Below, one piece after another: positions 1 through 5,860 of a stretch of 6,467 bases of DNA. This DNA is from Chloroflexota bacterium. GTDB taxonomy: Bacteria > Chloroflexota > Anaerolineae > Anaerolineales > Anaerolineaceae. Each line of letters begins with the position of its first letter. Positions within the stretch are counted from its first letter, which is position 1. Made by a program: the position numbers and the translations under genes. The notes beneath the pieces are model-generated. The model made no database searches. It worked only from the letters and a program-made list of their open reading frames with translations, and was not told where the DNA came from. Where the stretch lies: assembly GCA_011053085.1 (NCBI GenBank), contig DSBE01000195.1:1-6467 (forward strand), given 5' to 3'.

Positions 1-432
1 AGCTTCCACGGCAGAGATATTTACGCCCCGGTCGGCGCTCATCTGGCGGCTGGTGTGCCGCTGGCGGAATTAGGCAGTCCGATCGTTGACCCGATCTTCA
101 TTGATATCCTCATGCCGATGCCCATTAACCGCGGCTGGGTGGGGCATATTCTACACATTGACCATTTCGGCAACCTCGCCACCAGTATTGAGCGCAAGCA
201 TCTGGTCGCCTTTGCCGAAAACATCGACAACGGCATCCCGCAGGCGCGCGTGCGCTATGGGGAATATGTCATCCACGGTATTCAATCCACCTTCGGCGAT
301 TCATCGCCGGGCAGCCTGAGCGCCATCATCGACAGCGCCGGGCGCTTGAGCATTGTGGTGGTGAACGGCAGTGCGCAGAAATATTTGCAAGCCGAAATTG
401 GTGATGCCGTGCGCGTCATTCGTGATTTATAA
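1..432 (+). CDS. SAM hydroxide adenosyltransferase (SAM hydrolase, DUF62 family), C-terminal part
   Basis: This is the last 143 residues of a cytoplasmic enzyme of the DUF62 / chlorinase-fluorinase superfamily, which hydrolyses S-adenosylmethionine to adenosine and L-methionine. The reading frame is open from base 1, so the start and N-terminal half lie outside the window; the family is usually about 260 residues. Visible codons 2-6 read FHGRD, followed by YAPVGAHLA, a family hallmark; its His probably corresponds to the catalytic His of the Asp-Arg-His set known for hydrolases. Codons 54-58 read DHFGN, the SAM-contacting motif that is DHPFGN in fluorinase. The NGSAQ stretch near codons 122-126 and the final GDAVRV fit the C-terminal beta domain. 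The hydrolase rather than halogenase role is inferred from family prevalence and this FHGRD region. The fused ECF ATPase begins about 30 bases downstream on the same strand, so co-transcription is likely. Confidence 0.88.
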   Translation, partial: SFHGRDIYAPVGAHLAAGVPLAELGSPIVDPIFIDILMPMPINRGWVGHILHIDHFGNLATSIERKHLVAFAENIDNGIPQARVRYGEYVIHGIQSTFGDSSPGSLSAIIDSAGRLSIVVVNGSAQKYLQAEIGDAVRVIRDL

Positions 433-451
433 TTAGGCCATCCCCTGCTGA

Positions 452-457
452 GAGGTG
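452..457 (+). promoter_or_regulatory. Shine-Dalgarno of the ECF ATPase gene, deciding between two TTG starts
   Basis: GAGGTG matches six bases of the anti-Shine-Dalgarno complement. Two adjacent in-frame TTG codons follow, at 460 and 463. Measured from the end of GAGG, the spacing is 4 bases to the first and 7 to the second, so the second is favoured. No in-frame ATG or GTG lies closer than the first conserved strand of the ATPase. Confidence 0.6.
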
Positions 458-462
458 CTTTG

Positions 463-2103
463 TTGGAACAATCCGCCACACAACCTGATCCCCTGGTCAT
501 TGAAGGACTCTCCTTTCGTTACCTGCGCCGTGACACCTTTGCCATACAGGATATAAACCTGACCGTCAAAGCCGGTGAGATCATCTTAATCGCCGGTGCC
601 AGCGGCTGCGGCAAAACCACCCTGGCGCGCTGCATCAACGGCTTGAACCCGCGCTCATACAAAGGCGAGATGAAAGGCAGCATCACCATCTGCGGCACTG
701 AGATAGAAAAACTGCCACTGGTGCAAATCTCGCAGATGGTCGGTACCGTGCTGCAGGACCCTGAACGGCAGATCCTTGGCACCAAGGTGATTAACGAGGT
801 GGCATTCGGGTTGGAGAACCTGGCACTGCCGCGTGAAGAGATCATTGCGCGGGCAGAGGAAGCCATGGGACGGCTGCGCATCAGCGCACTCAAAGACCGC
901 GATACATTCAGCCTGTCAGGCGGTGAAAAGCAGAAAGTGGCGCTGGCGGGTGTGCTCGCCATGCGCCCGCAGGTGTTGATGCTGGATGAACCGCTGGCAA
1001 GCCTTGACCCGGCCAGCGCGCACGAAACCCTGGCATTGGTGCGCGAACTGGCGGATGAAGGCATGGCGGTGTTGATGATCGAACACCGTGTGGACGATGT
1101 CCTCACCATCAACCCCGACCGCATCCTGTTCATGAATGAGGGGCAGGTGAAATACCTGGGCGAATTGGAAGGCCTGTCAGATGCGGTTGATTACCATGCC
1201 GTCAAACTACCGGTGCACCTCAGCCTGCCGATGGCACGCAAAGACCCACCCCCGCCTCAGCTGGAAGCACTGCCTGGCGGACAGGGCGAGAAACAGCAAC
1301 TGGTGAAGTTCGAAAATGTTTCTTTCCACTACGGCGACAACAATCTCATCCTTCACGATGTCAACCTGGAGATCAAACGCGGCGATATCATCGCGGTGTT
1401 GGGCGCCAACGGCGCTGGCAAAACCACCCTGGTCAAACATGCCATCGGACTACTCAAACCAACCGCCGGCGAGGTGTTGGTGGACGGCAAAAGCACCAAA
1501 CAACTGTCGATTGCGCAGATTGCGCAGATGCTGGGCTATGTCTTTCAAAGCCCCAGCCACATGCTGTTCGCGCCTACCGTGCGCGAAGAACTGCAATTCG
1601 GGCCGAAGAACCTCAAACATGACCCGGCGCGCATGGATGCCAACATCGCCAAAGCGCTGCGCATTGTGCGGCTGGAGGGGCGTGAAGAAGACCCGCCGCT
1701 GGCGCTTTCATTCGGCCAGCAAAAACGCGTCAGCATCGCTGCCATCCTCGCCATGCAGTCGCGCATTTTGGTGATGGATGAACCCACCGCTGGACAGGAT
1801 TACCAGAATTTCATGAACTTCATGGACGCTATCATCCAGCTGCCGACCTTCGAGGCGATCCTGTTCATCACCCATGACATTGACCTGGCGGTGATCTTTG
1901 CCAACCGCGTGCTGGTGGTCAATGACGGGCGGGTAATGCGCGACGGTACGCCTTATGAAGTGCTGCAGGACCTGGATATGCTGGTGGCGAATCGCCTGGT
2001 GCCCACTTCCTTATTAAAAGAGAACCTCAAACAATATCACCGCACCGGCCAATTTTTGCGCGTAGAGCAATTGGCACATGCAATTGACGGTAATTTGTTG
2101 TAA
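463..2103 (+). CDS. ecfA: ECF transporter ATPase, two ABC domains fused (EcfA-EcfA' / YkoD-like)
   Basis: This cytoplasmic ATPase powers an energy-coupling-factor importer; the single 546-residue chain supplies both nucleotide-binding domains. In domain 1 (about 10-240) Tyr20 is the A-loop, GASGCGKT 45-52 Walker A, Gln98 the Q-loop, LSGGE 151-155 the signature, VLMLDEP 171-177 Walker B, and His208 the switch His. A Pro-rich linker (about 250-278) leads to domain 2, with A-loop Tyr290, Walker A GANGAGKT 314-321, Gln362, signature LSFGQ 415-419, Walker B ILVMDE 435-440 and His471. Both Walker B glutamates are kept, so both sites could hydrolyse ATP. The second signature has Phe for the first Gly, which makes the two sites unequal. 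The TTG at 463 was chosen by Shine-Dalgarno spacing; starting at 460 adds one residue. S and T component genes follow. ECF identity rests on this context plus the QDPE / FQSP Q-loop style; the substrate is not encoded here. Confidence 0.92.
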   Translation: MEQSATQPDPLVIEGLSFRYLRRDTFAIQDINLTVKAGEIILIAGASGCGKTTLARCINGLNPRSYKGEMKGSITICGTEIEKLPLVQISQMVGTVLQDPERQILGTKVINEVAFGLENLALPREEIIARAEEAMGRLRISALKDRDTFSLSGGEKQKVALAGVLAMRPQVLMLDEPLASLDPASAHETLALVRELADEGMAVLMIEHRVDDVLTINPDRILFMNEGQVKYLGELEGLSDAVDYHAVKLPVHLSLPMARKDPPPPQLEALPGGQGEKQQLVKFENVSFHYGDNNLILHDVNLEIKRGDIIAVLGANGAGKTTLVKHAIGLLKPTAGEVLVDGKSTKQLSIAQIAQMLGYVFQSPSHMLFAPTVREELQFGPKNLKHDPARMDANIAKALRIVRLEGREEDPPLALSFGQQKRVSIAAILAMQSRILVMDEPTAGQDYQNFMNFMDAIIQLPTFEAILFITHDIDLAVIFANRVLVVNDGRVMRDGTPYEVLQDLDMLVANRLVPTSLLKENLKQYHRTGQFLRVEQLAHAIDGNLL

Positions 2104-2129
2104 ACTATAGATTAACGTATGCTAATGTT

Positions 2130-2180
2130 GGCGGCGACGGAACATCAATCGTCCATCGTTGCCGGGGACCGGGCATCCCC
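2130..2180 (+). promoter_or_regulatory. Two abutting RNA hairpins in the leader of the S-component gene
   Basis: The 136-base gap between the ATPase and S-component genes is structured. Hairpin 1 pairs GGCGGCGACGGA (2130-2141) with TCCATCGTTGCC (2152-2163): ten Watson-Crick or better pairs by class (nine standard, two G-U) with one C-A mismatch, around a 10-base loop. Hairpin 2 pairs GGGGA (2164-2168) with TCCCC (2176-2180) around a 7-base loop and starts at the very next base, so the two helices could stack. No run of T directly follows, so it does not look like a terminator. A weak promoter (TTGTTG 2095-2100, 17-base spacer, TATGCT 2118-2123) would place the transcription start near 2130, but its match is poor. 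It may be a regulatory leader, an mRNA-stabilising element or a processing site; I recognise no known riboswitch consensus. Confidence 0.45.
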
Positions 2181-2224
2181 ATTCTATTGTTTATCTTCCA
2201 TTATTGTTTTGTGAAGCACAGTTT

Positions 2225-2230
2225 GAGGAG
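2225..2230 (+). promoter_or_regulatory. Shine-Dalgarno of the S-component gene
   Basis: GAGGAG lies 9 bases before the ATG at 2240 and fixes that codon as the start. The frame stays open upstream to a TTG at 2159, but that codon lies inside the 3' arm of a predicted hairpin, has no Shine-Dalgarno sequence, and would add 27 residues unlike a membrane-protein N-terminus. Confidence 0.75.
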
Positions 2231-2239
2231 ATTTTTACT

Positions 2240-3166
2240 ATGAAAACCAGTTTGAAACTTTTGTTAAGCCTCATTGCAACGCTTGTCATCCTGATCCTGG
2301 TGGCGATCATCGGCCCGCTGTTCAATGACTGGCTGCAATTGGACGCGACCGCCTTTTTGCGCTTCGTGTTCGTTGGTGTCGGCCTTGCTCTCGTGTATGT
2401 CATCTATCTGTTCACCAAGGATAACAAGGCCTGGGAAGTGGGCACGCGCGAGGTCGTTTATATGGCGATCGGCGCCGCCCTCTACGCCATCTTCGCCTAT
2501 CTGTTCAATGGCACCGTGTTCGTGGTGCCGTCGGTCAGCCAGGTGGCGCTGCGCCCGGCGATCGTCATCCCGATGTTCTTTGGTTATGCTTTCGGGCCAG
2601 TGGTGGGCTTGTTCTCCGGCGCGGTCGGCAACATGTTTGGCGACGCCCTGACTGGCTTTGGCCTTTCGCCGCAATGGAGCGTCGGCAACGGTTTGATCGG
2701 CATGATCGCCGGTATGCACATGCTGTTCTCAAGCCGCAAGAAATCCATGGACATGATCCTGGTCATCAGCGGTGTGTTGACCGTCCTGTTCGCCGTCGTC
2801 TACCTGACGAACCGCAACCAGCCCAATATGCTGTTCTTCGATGTGGAGAATGACATTTACGGTGATGCTCAGATCACGCTGTTCGCCGGCCTGGCGATCG
2901 TGGTTGGTTTCTTGATCGCGCTGGCGATTCGCCTGTTCGTCAAAAATGAGAATGTGGCAGCGGCTGTCACCTGGGCCACGCTGGGCAACATCCTCGGTAT
3001 CGGCTTTGCCGCTATATCAGATATCTGGATCAACGGCTATAGCTTCGCCGTGGCGATCGTGGGCGAGTTCCTGCCGGCTGCCGGCACCAACCTGCTGTTT
3101 GCCGCCATCTTGTTGCCGCTGGTGGTGATCGCCTACGAATCCATCCAGAAACAGTCGGGGCGCTGA
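2240..3166 (+). CDS. ECF transporter S component (substrate-binding membrane protein), long form
   Basis: This is a 308-residue integral membrane protein, judged to be the substrate-capturing S subunit of the importer formed with the upstream ATPase and downstream EcfT. The S-family core begins near Trp65: the helix at 70-89 carries A76-xxx-A80, the AxxxA type of motif through which S components contact EcfT. It is followed by the conserved LRPAIVIPMFFGYAFGPVVG stretch (104-123), GNMFGD (130-135) and WSVGNGLIG (146-154), resembling the ECF riboflavin-type S family (Pfam ECF-ribofla_trS). More hydrophobic segments lie at about 172-190, 210-233, 240-260 and 280-299. Two extra helices (about 5-28 and 38-58) precede the core, so the protein is well over the usual 170-200 residues. 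A hydrophilic loop at about 191-209 separates the halves. The substrate is unknown; riboflavin should not be assumed from family resemblance. The start is ATG with GAGGAG 9 bases upstream. Confidence 0.82.
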   Translation: MKTSLKLLLSLIATLVILILVAIIGPLFNDWLQLDATAFLRFVFVGVGLALVYVIYLFTKDNKAWEVGTREVVYMAIGAALYAIFAYLFNGTVFVVPSVSQVALRPAIVIPMFFGYAFGPVVGLFSGAVGNMFGDALTGFGLSPQWSVGNGLIGMIAGMHMLFSSRKKSMDMILVISGVLTVLFAVVYLTNRNQPNMLFFDVENDIYGDAQITLFAGLAIVVGFLIALAIRLFVKNENVAAAVTWATLGNILGIGFAAISDIWINGYSFAVAIVGEFLPAAGTNLLFAAILLPLVVIAYESIQKQSGR

Positions 3167-3182
3167 TTATCTTTTCTGATTG

Positions 3183-3209
3183 AAGAGGCTGTCCCGGCAG
3201 CCTCTTTTT
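3183..3209 (+). terminator. Rho-independent terminator after the S-component gene
   Basis: AAGAGGCTG (3183-3191) pairs perfectly with CAGCCTCTT (3198-3206) around the 6-base loop TCCCGG, and the 3' arm runs into five T (3205-3209). It begins 16 bases after the S-component stop codon. It separates the S-component gene from ecfT, which is unexpected inside an ECF module. Confidence 0.9.
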
Positions 3210-3258
3210 ATTCTTGTGAATTCGAATGAATAGTTATCCATAGACGCTTCATATCAAG

Positions 3259-3264
3259 TAAAAT
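3259..3264 (+). promoter_or_regulatory. -10 box of ecfT, placed for a leaderless transcript
   Basis: TAAAAT matches five of six bases of the sigma-70-type -10 consensus. Exactly six bases (3265-3270) separate it from the ATG at 3271, so the expected +1 base is the A of the start codon. No convincing -35 is seen: the nearest candidate is TTATCC at 3234-3239 with a 19-base spacer. No Shine-Dalgarno precedes the ATG. Both facts favour leaderless expression after the upstream terminator. Confidence 0.5.
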
Positions 3265-3270
3265 GAAAGT

Positions 3271-4131
3271 ATGCTGACCACCTGGCGCTACCGAGAACGA
3301 AAGTCACTGGTGCAATCCTTTGACCCGCGCGCATGGCTGATTTTCATCGCCATGTATATTCTGTCTGCGTTCCTGTTCTGGGACATGCGCTTCCTGGCGT
3401 TCTTCTTTGTGGGTGCAGTCTTCTTTGTACTGACCTCCGGCATCACCTGGAAGGAATCCAAACACGCCTGGTTGTTCATCGGCGGGTTCATCCTGTTTTT
3501 CTCCACACTGACCTTCCTGACCGGGCGCGGCGGGTTAGAATTTTACGACACCGAAACCTTGCTGCATGAATTCCGCGCCAATTTCCAGATCTTTGGCTGG
3601 ACGCCGGTCATGCGCATTACCGCCGAAAAGACTTCCTACGCCCTGGCAATGATGCTGCGCGTTTTCAGCATCGCCGCACTGACCATCATGATCCCCTACA
3701 CCCTCAACCCGGCGCTGTACGGCATCACCTTCCATGGGCTGGGGCTGCCCGATAAGTTTGCCTTTGCCATGGATCTGACCATGCGCTTTGTGCCGTCTTT
3801 CGCGCGTGATTTCCAGCTGACCATGGACGCGCAGAAAGCACGCGGTTATGAACTGGAGAAACTGGAGGGCGGCATCGTGACACAGATTCGCAAGTTAGCG
3901 CCGCTGGTGGTGCCGGTCACCATTCAGGCGGTGGCCAACAGCGAGGACATCATCGACGCCATGGACCTGCGCGCCTTCGGCGTGGTCAAACGCACCTGGC
4001 TGCAGCAGCTGACCTACCGCAAGCGCGACTATGTGCTGATCGGCCTGGGCTGTGCGATCCTGTTCTTCTCCATCGTGCTGGCGATGTTCGGCTTTGGGCA
4101 GTACTGGACAGCAGGTTTTCTGCTGCCTTAA
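3271..4131 (+). CDS. ecfT: ECF transporter transmembrane component EcfT
   Basis: This 286-residue membrane scaffold couples ATP hydrolysis by the EcfA domains to toppling of the S component. The N-terminal DPRAW (18-22) and following helices (about 22-56), a helix at 67-83, a hydrophobic segment near 123-142 and a C-terminal helix (about 255-275) fit the family. The long cytoplasmic coupling region follows the LTMRFVP motif (169-175). It contains the first ATPase-contacting signature, KARGYE (189-194), intact. The second signature reads DLRAFG (232-237), with Leu-Arg-Ala where Ala-Arg-Gly is classical; the central Arg is kept. The ATG at 3271 is the first plausible start and has no Shine-Dalgarno; another ATG overlapping the -10 box is out of frame. 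The gene is cut off from its ATPase and S partners by a terminator and appears to have its own promoter. No clear intrinsic terminator follows it. Confidence 0.9.
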   Translation: MLTTWRYRERKSLVQSFDPRAWLIFIAMYILSAFLFWDMRFLAFFFVGAVFFVLTSGITWKESKHAWLFIGGFILFFSTLTFLTGRGGLEFYDTETLLHEFRANFQIFGWTPVMRITAEKTSYALAMMLRVFSIAALTIMIPYTLNPALYGITFHGLGLPDKFAFAMDLTMRFVPSFARDFQLTMDAQKARGYELEKLEGGIVTQIRKLAPLVVPVTIQAVANSEDIIDAMDLRAFGVVKRTWLQQLTYRKRDYVLIGLGCAILFFSIVLAMFGFGQYWTAGFLLP

Positions 4132-4207
4132 TGAGGATTGCCATGAGGTGACAGGTGTTGGCACCGATACTGGTTTCCTCGATATACGCTGATAGTCATT
4201 ACCGTAA

Positions 4208-4237
4208 CTGACAATAATTATTATTTATGTCTAAAAT
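4208..4237 (+). promoter_or_regulatory. Candidate upstream promoter of the flavocytochrome gene
   Basis: CTGACA (4208-4213) matches five of six bases of the -35 consensus, and TAAAAT (4232-4237) matches five of six of the -10, with an 18-base spacer. The expected start is near 4244, about 40 bases upstream of that of the stronger promoter at 4250-4278. The region is very AT-rich, so part of the match could be chance; alternatively it acts as an UP-like element for the downstream promoter. Confidence 0.4.
4209..4223 (+). promoter_or_regulatory. Fur/PerR-like 7-1-7 operator candidate
   Basis: TGACAAT-A-ATTATTA matches 12 of the 14 fixed positions of the Fur-family 7-1-7 consensus TGATAATnATTATCA, and 11 of 14 of the PerR form TTATAATnATTATAA. 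It overlaps the -35 element and spacer of the upstream promoter candidate, a typical repressor position, and lies before an NAD(P)H-heme-FAD oxidoreductase of the ferric reductase superfamily. AT-rich sequence gives chance matches easily, so this is a hypothesis. Confidence 0.35.
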
Positions 4238-4249
4238 TTGTAATATATC

Positions 4250-4278
4250 TTGCAATTTTAGAAAACACCCTGTATAAT
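4250..4278 (+). promoter_or_regulatory. Main sigma-70-type promoter of the flavocytochrome gene
   Basis: TTGCAA (4250-4255) is followed by a 17-base spacer and a perfect TATAAT (4273-4278). The expected start is near 4285, giving a leader of about 65 bases that ends in GAGGAG, 5 bases before the ATG. The 40 bases upstream of the -35 are almost entirely A and T, as in an UP element. This is the best promoter in the window. Confidence 0.75.
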
Positions 4279-4349
4279 CGACTTAGATTGTGAAATTTTT
4301 CCTTAACTGGACCAACTGTGGTTTCTACTAACAAATTTGAGGAGTAGTA

Positions 4350-5690
4350 ATGAATAAAAATATCATGCGACCCATATTGATCATCATTTTCGCCCTGCTG
4401 ATCTTCTCGCCGCTGTTCGTGATGCCCTTTGTCGGCCCGCAACTCGGCCGTAATTTCCAGCGGGAACTTTCCATCGTGTTGGGCTTCATCGGCCTGACCA
4501 TGGCAGGTTGGCAGCTGGCGCCGGTTTCGCGCTTCACCCCGGCCCAGAAGGTCTTTAACATGGACCGCTTGTATAAGATCCATCACATCCTATCCCTGCT
4601 GGCGGTGGTGTTCGTCACCGCGCACTACCTGTTGCTGTTGTTGAATTTTTCCGAAGGCATCAGTTTCAACCAGTGGGCATTGAATCTGCTGAAGGTCTTT
4701 TCCGCTGAGACCCCCTTGCGCGCCAAAATGGGTGTTTCCAGCCTGCTGGCCTACATCCTGATTGGTATCACCTCAGCCTGGCGCAAACAGTTGCGGCTGG
4801 ACTATGATTTCTGGCGTGTGCTGCACGACATCTTCACCGTCATCATCGTGGCGGCCGGACTGACCCACATTCTGCTGGTCAACAACTACTCTTCCGCGCC
4901 TGCCATGCAAATCCTGCTGTGGGTGCAGACATCGCTGTGGATCCTGGCGGCGCTGTATATCCGCGTGTTCAAGCCCATCCAGCAGCTGCGCCAGCCCTAT
5001 GAGATCGTCGAAGTACGCTACGAGGCACAGGGCGTCTACAGCCTGGCGCTGTCCCCGCGCGGCTTCCCCATCCCTGACTTCCATCCAGGTCAGGTTGCCT
5101 GGCTGACCGTGCGCGAATCCCCCTTCTCGCTGCGGCGTTACCCGTTCTCGATTGCTTCCAGCAACAAAAATACAGAACGGGTCGAGTTCGCCATCAAAGA
5201 GCTGGGTAACTTCACTGCCACCATCAAGGACCTGAAAAAAGGCGAAACCGCCTATATCGACGGACCTTTTGGTCACCATAACATCACCGCACCCGAGGTG
5301 GAGGGCATGGTGTTGATCGCCGGCGGCATCGGCATCGCCCCCATCATGAGCATCCTGCGTTCAATGAAAGACGAAAATGACACGCGCCCCGCCTACCTGT
5401 TGTACGGTATGCAGACCCCGCAGGATTATGCCTTCCGCTCCGAACTGGAGCAGCTGGCAGCCCAGAACCCCAATTTCCATCTGGTGCCGGTGTTCGAACG
5501 GCCTGATCAAGGCTGGCAGGGCGCGACCGGCTTCATCACAGAGAAATTGATGACGGAGGTTCTGCCCGATAATTATCGTGACCTGCACTATTTCGTGTGC
5601 GGCCCCCATCCGATGATCAAAGCCATGGAATTGTGCTTCGGCAATCTGGGCATTGAAAAATTGCATACCGAAAAATTCGAGATGGCATAA
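4350..5690 (+). CDS. NOX / ferric reductase-like heme-FAD-NAD(P)H transmembrane oxidoreductase
   Basis: This 446-residue membrane flavocytochrome should pass electrons from cytoplasmic NAD(P)H through FAD and two hemes across the membrane to oxygen, ferric iron or another acceptor. Residues 1-205 form about six helices. His78/79 and His92 on one helix, and His159 and His173 on another, show the 13-14 residue spacing of bis-heme ferric reductase-like domains. The FAD domain (about 215-315) has HPGQ (245-248) and RRYPFSI (262-268), the RxYxxS-type FAD motif. The NAD(P)H domain has IAGGIGIAPIMS (323-334) and FVCGPHPM (415-422), ending in HTEKFEMA. Size and layout match bacterial NOX homologues and COG4097-type predicted ferric reductases; sequence alone does not separate superoxide producer from metal reductase. 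Start is ATG with GAGGAG 5 bases upstream. It has its own promoter region and is followed by a terminator and a superoxide dismutase gene. Confidence 0.87.
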   Translation: MNKNIMRPILIIIFALLIFSPLFVMPFVGPQLGRNFQRELSIVLGFIGLTMAGWQLAPVSRFTPAQKVFNMDRLYKIHHILSLLAVVFVTAHYLLLLLNFSEGISFNQWALNLLKVFSAETPLRAKMGVSSLLAYILIGITSAWRKQLRLDYDFWRVLHDIFTVIIVAAGLTHILLVNNYSSAPAMQILLWVQTSLWILAALYIRVFKPIQQLRQPYEIVEVRYEAQGVYSLALSPRGFPIPDFHPGQVAWLTVRESPFSLRRYPFSIASSNKNTERVEFAIKELGNFTATIKDLKKGETAYIDGPFGHHNITAPEVEGMVLIAGGIGIAPIMSILRSMKDENDTRPAYLLYGMQTPQDYAFRSELEQLAAQNPNFHLVPVFERPDQGWQGATGFITEKLMTEVLPDNYRDLHYFVCGPHPMIKAMELCFGNLGIEKLHTEKFEMA

Positions 5691-5721
5691 GCCGCATCAC
5701 AACCATTCGCCATTCATCATC

Positions 5722-5752
5722 AAGAGGTTGTCCGGTAAAGACAGCCTCTTTT
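5722..5752 (+). terminator. Rho-independent terminator after the flavocytochrome gene
   Basis: AAGAGGTTGTC (5722-5732) pairs with GACAGCCTCTT (5740-5750), 11 pairs including one G-U, around a 7-base loop and ending in TTTT (5749-5752). It begins 31 bases after the stop codon. Its stem is nearly the same sequence as the terminator at 3183-3209. Confidence 0.85.
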
Positions 5753-5759
5753 GGTATCA

Positions 5760-5778
5760 ACCCGCTGGATGAGCGGGT
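5760..5778 (+). repeat. 7-5-7 inverted repeat between the terminator and the sod promoter
   Basis: ACCCGCT (5760-5766) and AGCGGGT (5772-5778) are perfect inverted copies around GGATG. There is no T run after it, so it is not a second terminator. It lies about 45 bases upstream of the -10 box of the superoxide dismutase gene and could be a protein-binding site or simply a stable RNA hairpin at the transcript end. Confidence 0.5.
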
Positions 5779-5822
5779 GGCCGCACAGGATAATTTTTTA
5801 TATAAATCATATATTAAACTAT

Positions 5823-5828
5823 TATAAT
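5823..5828 (+). promoter_or_regulatory. -10 box of the superoxide dismutase gene
   Basis: A perfect TATAAT lies in a strongly AT-rich stretch (5790-5828). The expected start is near 5835, leaving a leader of about 26 bases with AGGAG at 5850-5854, 6 bases before the ATG. No good -35 stands out at 16-18 bases upstream; overlapping TATAAA (5801-5806) and TATATT (5810-5815) make the exact element uncertain. Confidence 0.5.
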
Positions 5829-5860
5829 CAGGGAAAAACAACAATGAACAGGAGTATAGA

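Noticed and set aside
446..510. TPP riboswitch-like words (CTGAGAG near 447 and AACCTGATC near 480) at the start of the ATPase gene
   Set aside because: The GGGGTGC-type P2 arm before CTGAGA and the CCAGCG-type element after CTGATC are missing, and the second word is ordinary coding sequence (QPDP) of a conserved ATPase N-terminus.
2164..2180. GGGGA / TCCCC hairpin as an intrinsic terminator or guanidine-II (mini-ykkC) element
   Set aside because: No T tract follows directly, and the ACGR loops required for guanidine-II are absent.
2159..2239. 27-residue N-terminal extension of the S component from a TTG
   Set aside because: No Shine-Dalgarno at the TTG, it lies in a predicted hairpin arm, and the ATG at 2240 has GAGGAG at good spacing.
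4132..4200. Terminator or operator after ecfT (GGTG-TTGG-CACC at 4154-4165; GAGGA 4133-4137 with TCCTC 4176-4180)
   Set aside because: The short hairpin has only four pairs, the longer pairing is open, and no T run follows. I see no supported feature in this stretch.
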